A stretch of DNA of 64,000 nt from CAVORB01 sp963736235. GTDB lineage: Bacteria > Pseudomonadota > Gammaproteobacteria > Chromatiales > Chromatiaceae. The position numbers and the translations under genes were made by a program. The notes under the pieces were generated by a model. It saw nothing but the letters and a program-made list of their open reading frames with translations. It had not been told where the DNA came from and ran no database searches. Positions within the stretch are counted from its first letter, which is position 1, and each line of letters starts with the position of its first letter. The stretch covers positions 868,001 to 932,000 of the forward strand of contig CAVTOR010000031.1 of assembly GCA_963736235.1 (NCBI GenBank), read 5' to 3'. Shown here one piece after another: positions 55,752 to 62,318 of the stretch.

Positions 55752-55822
55752 TCCCTCCACGGCATCGGATGTGCCAGATTTGGGGGTGTTAACAACCCAA
55801 GACGAGAAAAGGGGGAGCCCAG

Positions 55823-56842
55823 ATGAACGTTAAGCGACTCGGCCTGGATTTGGCAAAGAATGTCTTCGAGCTCTACGGCGTGGACGAGCACGAGCAGCGG
55901 GTGCTGAGCAAGACGGTGCGCCGTGGCAAGCTGTTGGCGACCTTCGCCCAGCTGCCACCCTGCGTGGTCGGCATGGAGGCCTGCGGCAGTGCCCATTACT
56001 GGGCGCGGGAGCTTCGGCGGCTCGGTCATGAGCCGCGGCTGATGGCGCCGCAGTTCGTCGCCCCGTACCGCAAGAACGACAAGAACGACCGCAATGACGC
56101 CGCGGCCATCTGCGAGGCGGTGGGTCGTCCCAACATGCGCTTCGTGCCGGTCAAGGAGGTCGAGCAGCAGGCGGTGTTGACCCTGCATCGGGCCCGCTCG
56201 CTGCTGGTGGCCGAGCGCACCGCCCTGGTCAACCACATCCGTGGCCTACTCAGTGAGTACGGCCTGGTGCTGGCCCAAGGGGTGGCCCGGGTGCGCGCGG
56301 GGCTGCCGGAGATCCTCGAGGATGCCGACAACGGCCTGCCGGGGCTGACCCGGGAGGTCTTCGCCGACCTCTACGAGCGGCTGCGAAGCTGCGACGAGCG
56401 CATCGGGGCGTACGACCGGCGCATTGCCGAACTGGCGCGTGGAAGTGAGACAGCCCAGCGCCTGATGCAGGTCGAAGGCGTCGGGGCGCTGACGGCCACG
56501 GCGATCAGCGCTGCGGTCGGCGATGCAAGGCAGTTTCGCAATGGCCGGCAGTTCGCCGCGTGGCTCGGGCTGGTGGCCCGCCAGCGCTCCTCGGGTGGCA
56601 AGGCCCGCTATGGGCGCATCACCAAGCGTGGCGACGTCTATCTTCGCACCCTGCTCATTCACGGGGCGCGGGCGCTGATGCGCCACTTGAGCGGGCGTGA
56701 AGACCGCAAGAGCCGCTGGGCACTGGCGGTGCGCGAGCGGCGCGGGTTCAACAAGGCGGCGGTAGCCCTGGCGGCCAAGCATGCGAGAATCCTGTGGGCC
56801 CTGCTGGCTCGTGGTACCGACTACCAAATCGCCAGCTCCTAA
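55823..56842 (+). CDS. IS110/IS1111-family DEDD transposase
   Basis: 339 residues, complete. The RuvC-like N-terminal domain has Asp9 (LGLDLAKN), Glu52 (GMEACGSAHYW) and Asp89/Asp92 (KNDRNDAAAI). The C-terminal Tnp domain has VEGVGALTATAISAAVGD and RSSGGKARYGRITKRGD, where Ser256 or Ser257 is the candidate nucleophile. All catalytic positions are intact, so the element may be active. A purine-rich GGGGGAG precedes the ATG. Confidence 0.93.
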   Translation: MNVKRLGLDLAKNVFELYGVDEHEQRVLSKTVRRGKLLATFAQLPPCVVGMEACGSAHYWARELRRLGHEPRLMAPQFVAPYRKNDKNDRNDAAAICEAVGRPNMRFVPVKEVEQQAVLTLHRARSLLVAERTALVNHIRGLLSEYGLVLAQGVARVRAGLPEILEDADNGLPGLTREVFADLYERLRSCDERIGAYDRRIAELARGSETAQRLMQVEGVGALTATAISAAVGDARQFRNGRQFAAWLGLVARQRSSGGKARYGRITKRGDVYLRTLLIHGARALMRHLSGREDRKSRWALAVRERRGFNKAAVALAAKHARILWALLARGTDYQIASS

Positions 56843-57096
56843 CCGCCGACGGCGAGAAACCGTGTTTGTTTGACCAACCCCACCAGTGATTGCGAAGAAG
56901 GCGGTGTGATGGCATGACCGGTCGGACCGGCGTCGGGAGAACCTGAAATCAGCGGCGGCCCTTCGAGGCCGGTAGGGAGATGAGGACCCGGCGCGCGGAT
57001 ACCCATCAGGGCCAGAGTCCGATAAGCGACTCATCAACAGGCCGGATACAAGCATGCAGTCAGACCTTTCTGTCACCGACCGTCTTCTTGCAAAAC
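56843..57096 (+). ncRNA. Probable guide (bridge/seek) RNA region of the IS
   Basis: 254 non-coding bases between the transposase stop and the right inverted repeat. In IS1111-group elements the RNA that guides target choice is encoded downstream of the transposase, and the long right end with a short left end fits. A local hairpin around CCGGTCGGACCGG (56919-56934) is visible. RNA boundaries and guide loops are not assigned. Confidence 0.45.
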
Positions 57097-57109
57097 GGGG
57101 GGAGTCCAT
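57097..57109. repeat. Right subterminal inverted repeat of the IS
   Basis: GGGGGGAGTCCAT, exact reverse complement of 55739-55751. Confidence 0.8.
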
Positions 57110-57202
57110 ACAAGACGCTGATTATTGGCCATCCTGGCCGAAATCAGCACACATCCATGTGCCGCGGAAAACGCCAAATTAATCAGCGTTCTCCTCAGCA
57201 CA

Positions 57203-57955
57203 ATGATCGGGGCCGATGGGGTTTTGCAGGCGGGGAGATCGGGTTTGAGGGTCAGGCTTCGGCGGCTGGGCGCCGCGTTCATCGTCGTTCTACTGGGCTT
57301 CGTGGTCCTATCGGCCTCGCTGGTTGCCGCCCTGCGGTGGCTTGACCCGCCGTTTTCCTCCTTCATGGCGCAGGACTGGATCGGCGGTTTAGTGGAGCGC
57401 CGCGCTCGCCCCTGGGTCCGTCAGGACTGGGTACCCTGGGCGTCCATTGCACCCTCGGTGCCGCTCGCAGTGGTGGCGGCGGAGGATCAACGCTTCCCGA
57501 CCCATGGCGGCTTCGACCTTGTGGAGATGGAAAACGCCTGGCGGGATTACCGTAAGAGCGGTCGGGTTCGCGGCGCTTCGACCCTGACCCAGCAGGTGGC
57601 GAAGAACCTGTTTCTCTGGCGGAACAAGGACCTCCTGCGCAAGGGGCTGGAGGCCTGGTTCACCCTGCTGATCGAGCTCACCTGGCCCAAGCAGCGCATC
57701 CTGGAGGTCTATCTGAACGTCGCCCAGTTCGGCCCCCACGCCTATGGCGTGGGGGCCGCGAGCTGGCGCTACTTCGACCGCCCGGCCGGGGCACTGAAGG
57801 ATCGCGAGGCCGCCCTGCTGGCGGCGGTCTTGCCCAATCCGATTCGCTTCCGGCTCGCGGCTCCATCGGCCTACGTGAAGAGTCGCGCGGCGCGTATCCG
57901 GGGTCAGATGCGACAGTTGGGCAATGGATACCTGGAACAGCTCAGCAGCAAGTGA
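57203..57955 (+). CDS. mtgA: Monofunctional biosynthetic peptidoglycan transglycosylase
   Basis: 250-residue GT51 enzyme. A transmembrane helix (about 24-44) precedes the catalytic domain with Glu94 in AAEDQRFPTHGGFD, GASTLTQQVAKNLFLW and VYLNVAQFGPHAYGVGAA. It polymerises lipid II at the inner membrane. The start at 57203 is preferred; the open frame upstream extends into IS-flanking sequence. The nearby IS may have removed or replaced its native promoter. Confidence 0.92.
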   Translation: MIGADGVLQAGRSGLRVRLRRLGAAFIVVLLGFVVLSASLVAALRWLDPPFSSFMAQDWIGGLVERRARPWVRQDWVPWASIAPSVPLAVVAAEDQRFPTHGGFDLVEMENAWRDYRKSGRVRGASTLTQQVAKNLFLWRNKDLLRKGLEAWFTLLIELTWPKQRILEVYLNVAQFGPHAYGVGAASWRYFDRPAGALKDREAALLAAVLPNPIRFRLAAPSAYVKSRAARIRGQMRQLGNGYLEQLSSK

Positions 57956-57997
57956 GGCCGGGCGTCGACCGACGTCGCGCATCCGGCCCTCGCCCGA

Positions 57998-58780
57998 TCA
58001 GCTCACCAGGGCACGATAGCTGTGCCAGGTCGCATAGCCCAGGATCGGAAACACCACCAGCATGCCCAGAAAGCCCGTGGCGATACCGGCGGCGGTCAGG
58101 ACCAGGATCAATGCGGCCCAAACCAGCATGGACGACCAGTTCCTGGCGAATACCCGACTGCTGGTCTGCACGGCCGTAACCGGGCCGCAGTCGCGGTCCA
58201 GGATCATGGGGATGGCCACGGCGCTGGTGACGAACACCGTGAGCGCGAGGGCAAACCCGATGAGCAGAAAATAGCCAAGCGCCACTGGATCGCCGCTGCC
58301 CGAGAGCACGCCCGTGTAGCCCTCCACGGCGATCGAGAAGCTGTTGAACTTGAGCGCGAATAGCAGCGCTGACAGCCGAACCCACGCCGCCATGATCAGG
58401 GCGAGGAAGATCGCGAACAGCCCGAGATTCGAGCGGCGCTGAACGACAAGGGAAAGGGCGGCGGCGATGCTCGTCCGCTCACCCGCCTCCCGCTGGCGGG
58501 CAGCCGCATAGAGCCCGGCCGCCAGGATCGGGCCAATCAGTAGCAGCCCGGTCAGAAAGGCTACGGTGAAGCCGGGCAGCTCCCACGTTAGGTAAAGGGT
58601 TCCCGCGGCGAGAAGCGAGAACAAGGCACCGTAGAGCAGGCTTGCCCACGGCGCGGCAGCGAAGTCCCGCACCCCCGCAGCCAGCCATTCGAACGGCGCG
58701 GCGGCATCGATTCGCCCGACGCGAACGGGCTCGGCTGGGATCGCGGACTGAGACGGAATTGCGTGTGTCGGCATCGTCAT
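57998..58780 (-). CDS. DUF2189 integral membrane protein
   Basis: 260 residues with about six transmembrane segments. Landmarks are APFEWLAAGVRDFAAAPWASLLYG near the N terminus, the FLTGLLLIGPILAAGLY segment and VFPILGYATWHSYRALV at the C terminus. DUF2189 proteins often occur near respiratory genes, but their function is unknown. It is followed upstream by a rhodanese gene on the same strand with a 36-base gap. Confidence 0.88.
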   Translation of the reverse strand: MTMPTHAIPSQSAIPAEPVRVGRIDAAAPFEWLAAGVRDFAAAPWASLLYGALFSLLAAGTLYLTWELPGFTVAFLTGLLLIGPILAAGLYAAARQREAGERTSIAAALSLVVQRRSNLGLFAIFLALIMAAWVRLSALLFALKFNSFSIAVEGYTGVLSGSGDPVALGYFLLIGFALALTVFVTSAVAIPMILDRDCGPVTAVQTSSRVFARNWSSMLVWAALILVLTAAGIATGFLGMLVVFPILGYATWHSYRALVS

Positions 58781-58816
58781 TTTCTCCAGGGTCAGTGTGA
58801 GCGCTTCTGGCGCACC

Positions 58817-59407
58817 TTACGCATGCGGAGCGACGCCGTTGGCCGCATCTTCTGGGCAGTTGCCGCCACGGTTCCAGGGCATGACCGCCAGCAGCCTCGC
58901 CATGCCGCACCAGCGGGTGACGCCGGCAACGATCAAACCCGCGCCGACAAAAGCCGCCGCGACAAAGAACAGCTCGTGAATGGCGAAGCCGAAAATCACC
59001 TTGAGTATCAGCAGCAAGCCCACCGTGATCTGCACCTGGCGCTCCAGGGCGATGGTGACGCCGCACCGGTTTACCGGCAGTCCCGCCTGCTCCCAGGCCT
59101 CGGTACCGCCCTGAATCAGCACCAGATTGCGGTACCCGGCGTCCATCAGCCGCTCGGCGGCCTGCTGCGCCCGCGCGCCGCTGTAGCAGGTCAGATAGAG
59201 GGTCTGATCGCGGCCTACAGCGTTTTCTTCGAGCCTCGCGTTCAGCCCTTCTGCCACGAGCGCATCCAGCGGTAACAAGCGCGCGCCGGGGATGTGGCCC
59301 GCGCGGTATTCGGCAGGCGTTCGTACGTCAATCAAGGCTGCGGAGTCATCGCCCTTGCGCAATAGGTCGAAGCGCTGGGGCGTGATGGAGAGGATTCGCT
59401 TACTCAT
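58817..59407 (-). CDS. Rhodanese with C-terminal membrane domain (YgaP-like)
   Basis: 196 residues. The rhodanese domain (LIDVRTPAEYRAGHIPGARLLPLD) has active Cys74 in YLTCYSGARA. Two transmembrane segments follow from about 130 (DUF2892 type) ending MPWNRGGNCPEDA. E. coli YgaP has the same design and sulfurtransferase activity. The start at 59407 follows the family. It is divergent from the ETHE1-type gene across 355 bases, pointing to shared control and persulfide handling. Confidence 0.88.
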   Translation of the reverse strand: MSKRILSITPQRFDLLRKGDDSAALIDVRTPAEYRAGHIPGARLLPLDALVAEGLNARLEENAVGRDQTLYLTCYSGARAQQAAERLMDAGYRNLVLIQGGTEAWEQAGLPVNRCGVTIALERQVQITVGLLLILKVIFGFAIHELFFVAAAFVGAGLIVAGVTRWCGMARLLAVMPWNRGGNCPEDAANGVAPHA

Positions 59408-59762
59408 GGAATGCTCCGTCGTTACCACATCTGTCACACCCATCAAATGGGGGAAATCCTTCTGCACCGAACCGTCGCTTGGCTCGAAAATCACGCCGGA
59501 ATCCATCGGAATATTCGATTCGATCTCAGGCGGCAGGGAACGCCAAACCCGAACCCACATGGCCCTGAGCAAGGGGTGCGACGGGCAAGCCGTTAGTTCA
59601 CGAGATCTACACGTGGCCTGGCTAGAGTCACACCAACCAGATAATTCGATTAAACCGAGTTATCCGGAACGGGAATTCGTAACGTTCCCATGTTGTCTGC
59701 GCCGGGTCCCGGCACCAACTCATAAAGCATACGAAGGCTTTCAGCACACTTGGAGATGACAC
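59408..59762. other. Divergent regulatory region between rhodanese and persulfide dioxygenase genes
   Basis: 355 bases without a credible gene. It contains an imperfect palindrome at 59640-59664 and a second inverted repeat GGAACG-N11-CGTTCC at 59666-59688, both between the divergent starts and in a locally AT-rich stretch where promoters are expected. Confidence 0.5.
59640..59664. promoter_or_regulatory. Candidate operator of the persulfide genes
   Basis: GATAATTCG-N7-CGAGTTATC, matching in 8 of 9 pairs. The position about 100 bases ahead of the dioxygenase start suits a dimeric regulator. The regulator is not identified; I see no sulfide-repressor gene in the window. Confidence 0.4.
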
Positions 59763-60455
59763 ATGATTTTCCGACAGTTTTTTGACCCGGTTTCGTCCAC
59801 CTATACCTATCTGCTTGCGGAGCGCTCGGGCGGAGAGGCCTTGATCATCGACCCGTGAAGGACCGCGCGGAGCAGTACGCCAAGCTGACCAGGGAGCTGG
59901 ACCTCAAGCTCGTAATGGCGGTCGACACCCACATCCATGCCGACCATGTCACCGCTCTCGGCGACTCTGCGCGAGAGCACCGGTTGCGTCACCGCCATGG
60001 GCGAGATGACCAAGGCGGAGTGCGTCGCCGTGCGGTTTCGCGAGGGGGAAAGGCTGCGCGCCGACGGGATCAGCCTCGACGTGCTCTACACCCCGGGTCA
60101 CACGGACGACAGCTACAGCCTCGCGCTGCCGGATCGCGTCTTCACCGGCGATACCTTGCTGATTCGCGGCACCGGCCGCACCGACTTTCAGAACGGTGAT
60201 CCCGGGGCCCAATACGACAGCCTGTTCGGCAAGCTGCTCAAGCTTCCCGAGGAGACCCTGGTCTATCCCGCCCACGACTACAACGGGATGACGGTGAGCT
60301 CGATCGGCGAGGAGAAGCGCTGGAACCCCCGGCTGCAGGTCGGCAGCCGGCAGGAGTACATGGACATGATGAACGGCTTCGCATTCGACCCGCCGCGCCT
60401 GATAGACGTCGCGGTGCCGGCCAACCAGCATTGCGGAATGCGTCAAGCCGTCTGA
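59763..60455 (+). CDS. ETHE1-type persulfide dioxygenase, frameshifted
   Basis: Metallo-beta-lactamase-fold protein of about 230 residues if repaired. MIFRQFFDPVSSTYTYLLAE starts at 59763, but an indel near 59857 brings a stop after LIIDP. The next frame gives KDRAEQYAKLTRELDLKLVM and the metal motif THIHADHVTALG. After a second indel near 59962 follow TGCVTAMGEMTKAE, YTPGHTDDSYS, FTGDTLLIRGTGRTDFQ and YPAHDYNG, the ETHE1 signatures. It oxidises glutathione persulfide to sulfite. The divergent rhodanese would work on the same substrates. Confidence 0.85.
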
Positions 60456-60513
60456 TCAACCCTCGCGCGGGCGGCGCCGGGGCGGCCTTTTGCGGGGCCG
60501 GAAATCCGCGGCC

Positions 60514-61455
60514 TCAACCAGGGGAAAAGACAGACATCAGGAGTCCGACGGCGACCACCCCGCCGACGAACGCGCTCGAGATAACGGCCACCCATCCAAA
60601 GCGGCGGACGGCGGAGACGGATCGGTTGTTCTCGTCGATGTCTCGTTTGATTTCGATACGCAGCCGTTCCATCACCGGCACCAGCCTCGCCCGCACCCGC
60701 TGCTCGACGAGGTGATTCATCTCGGTCTGGTGGACAATCGACTCGCGCTGACTCTTCTTGGACTCGAGCCGCAGATCCGAGAGCTCCTTGGAGAGCTGGT
60801 TAACGAGCTCGCCGATGCGAGCCAGCTCGCCAGAGTTGTCTGAACGGCCGGCCGAGGCGCTCGAGGTCTCGCTCGTGGTGGCGATGCGGCGGGCTTGCTG
60901 CAGGGCCATCTCCGAGCGGTGCAGCGCCTCGTCCGCCCGCTGCATGACGCGCTCGAGCTTGAGATTGAGCTCGTAGATCTTGAAGTGCTGCTTGCCTCCG
61001 GTCGCGGCAGCCGCAAGCGTTGCCGGCGCCTGCGCGGGCGCCCGTCCAGCGGCGAGAGCGTCCGCGCTCTTCATCAGGCCCTCGATGTCGCCGTTTCCGG
61101 AGACAGGGCGCCGGTTCTTGAAGGCGTCGACCATCCTTGGAATCTGGTCCCGGATGGACGAGACCAGCCTCAGCATCGGCTCCGTGACCGGCACGGCTCC
61201 GGAGATCGCCTGATTGAGCATCTTCTCCACTTTCCAGGCCGTATCGGCGAGATCGAGCGCCTTGACCATGCGGCCGCTGCCTTTTAACGTGTGGAAGCTT
61301 CGTCGGATCTCGGTCAGCGCCTTCTTGTCCCCCGGATTGTCCATCCAGGTCTTCAGTTGGCTGTCGATGGCCTCGAGCAGCTCGCCCGCCTCCTCGACGA
61401 AGACATCGACGATTTCCTCGTCGCTAGAGGGAATATGCCAACGATCTAGTGACAT
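60514..61455 (-). CDS. Membrane-anchored Hpt-domain protein
   Basis: 313 residues. The N-terminal about 115 residues form an Hpt domain similar to ChpA/CheA ones, with His55 in RSFHTLKGSGRMV and the preceding VFVEEAGELLEAID. An Ala-rich linker leads to a long coiled coil (about 155-270), and a single transmembrane segment lies near the C terminus (WVAVISSAFVGGVVAVGLLM). There is no kinase, receiver or methyl-accepting part. The phosphate donor and receiver must be encoded elsewhere. It converges on the persulfide dioxygenase gene. Confidence 0.75.
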   Translation of the reverse strand: MSLDRWHIPSSDEEIVDVFVEEAGELLEAIDSQLKTWMDNPGDKKALTEIRRSFHTLKGSGRMVKALDLADTAWKVEKMLNQAISGAVPVTEPMLRLVSSIRDQIPRMVDAFKNRRPVSGNGDIEGLMKSADALAAGRAPAQAPATLAAAATGGKQHFKIYELNLKLERVMQRADEALHRSEMALQQARRIATTSETSSASAGRSDNSGELARIGELVNQLSKELSDLRLESKKSQRESIVHQTEMNHLVEQRVRARLVPVMERLRIEIKRDIDENNRSVSAVRRFGWVAVISSAFVGGVVAVGLLMSVFSPG

Positions 61456-61850
61456 CGAACCTTAGATCACCGAACGATAGGGGCCTGAATGTCGCTCATG
61501 GGGGTTGCCCGAGCCCTTTGGGCGGTCACCCATTGCGGAGATCGAGAACCGAATCGACCTCGCTCAGATCGCCCTAGTGGCTTTCGGCGCTGAAGCACGA
61601 TGTAAACCCGTCGGGGCGACTGCCGAGACAATACCAGCGTAACCGACTGACGAGCAAGCATACAAAGGGCTGCGATGGGGGCGGACCGGCGTCTCACCGC
61701 GAGCCCGAATATCGCGATTTCCCGCCACCAGCTCTCGGCGCACCGCCGTCCGCCCACCTTGCACATGGGGAATCGCGGTCTAAGCTTTCGATTTACCAAC
61801 GATGTTGGTTGGTGCCGACAGACCCTTCCTTTCATCAAGGAGAAGATGAC
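61456..61850. other. Intergenic region before the M64 gene pair
   Basis: 395 bases without a credible gene. A palindrome ACCAAC-GAT-GTTGGT lies at 61795-61809, about 40 bases ahead of the first start codon, a suitable place for an operator. The ribosome site AAGGAG is at 61838-61843. Confidence 0.5.
61795..61809. promoter_or_regulatory. Candidate operator before the M64 gene pair
   Basis: Perfect 6-3-6 inverted repeat ACCAAC-GAT-GTTGGT, 42-56 bases upstream of the start at 61851. The binding factor is unknown. Confidence 0.3.
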
Positions 61851-62318
61851 ATGCCAACACCCAAAGCGATCCGCCTGTACTTTAAGCGCACCGAAGATGG
61901 CTTGGAGCTCGTGCGCAGCCGCCGGCTCAACATGCGCGCGCCGGCGGTGCTCGACCGCGAGACGGTCGAGCAAACCAAACAGACCGAGGCGCAAACCGGT
62001 TACTGGCTGGATGTCAGCGATGAAAAAGGCGAGCTGTTGTACCGCCGACGCATCGCCGAGGCCGGCAGAGAACGACTCGAGGCCTACACCGGCGACAAGG
62101 AGCAGCCATTCGCGGTCTCGGAGAAGGTCTCGGATGAGATCGTCACCGTCGTCGTGCCCGAGTATCCCCACGCCGCGAGCCTGAAGATCCGGCAGCAGTT
62201 CGTCGAGCGGCGGCAGGCGAATGAGCGCACGCCCGCGAGGCCGGGGGAACCGTTACAGAGCCGTGAGGTCCTCGAGCTGGACCTCCGCCGCTTGAACGAA
62301 CAGGGAGGTGAGAAATGA
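61851..62318 (+). CDS. Partner protein of the M64 peptidase, unknown function
   Basis: 155 residues starting MPTPKAIRLYFKRTEDGLEL, with AAGGAG ahead of the ATG. No signal peptide or membrane segment. The middle reads like a beta-sandwich (TGYWLDVSDEKGELLYRRRI, VTVVVPEYPHAASLKI) and the C terminus is charged and helical. Its TGA overlaps the ATG of the peptidase gene (ATGA), so the two are translated together and the products probably act together. I do not recognise a family. Confidence 0.75.
   Translation: MPTPKAIRLYFKRTEDGLELVRSRRLNMRAPAVLDRETVEQTKQTEAQTGYWLDVSDEKGELLYRRRIAEAGRERLEAYTGDKEQPFAVSEKVSDEIVTVVVPEYPHAASLKIRQQFVERRQANERTPARPGEPLQSREVLELDLRRLNEQGGEK

Larger units (their letters stand above)
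55739..57109 (+). mobile_element. IS110-family element, IS1111 group
   Basis: About 1.37 kb bounded by a 13-bp perfect inverted repeat: ATGGACTCCCCCC at 55739-55751 and GGGGGGAGTCCAT at 57097-57109. IS1111-group elements carry such repeats slightly inside their real ends, so the boundaries extend a few bases further. It holds one DEDD transposase and long non-coding sequence on the right (56843-57096) against only about 70 bases on the left. The element lies between the small coiled-coil gene and mtgA, 93 bases ahead of mtgA. Confidence 0.82.
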
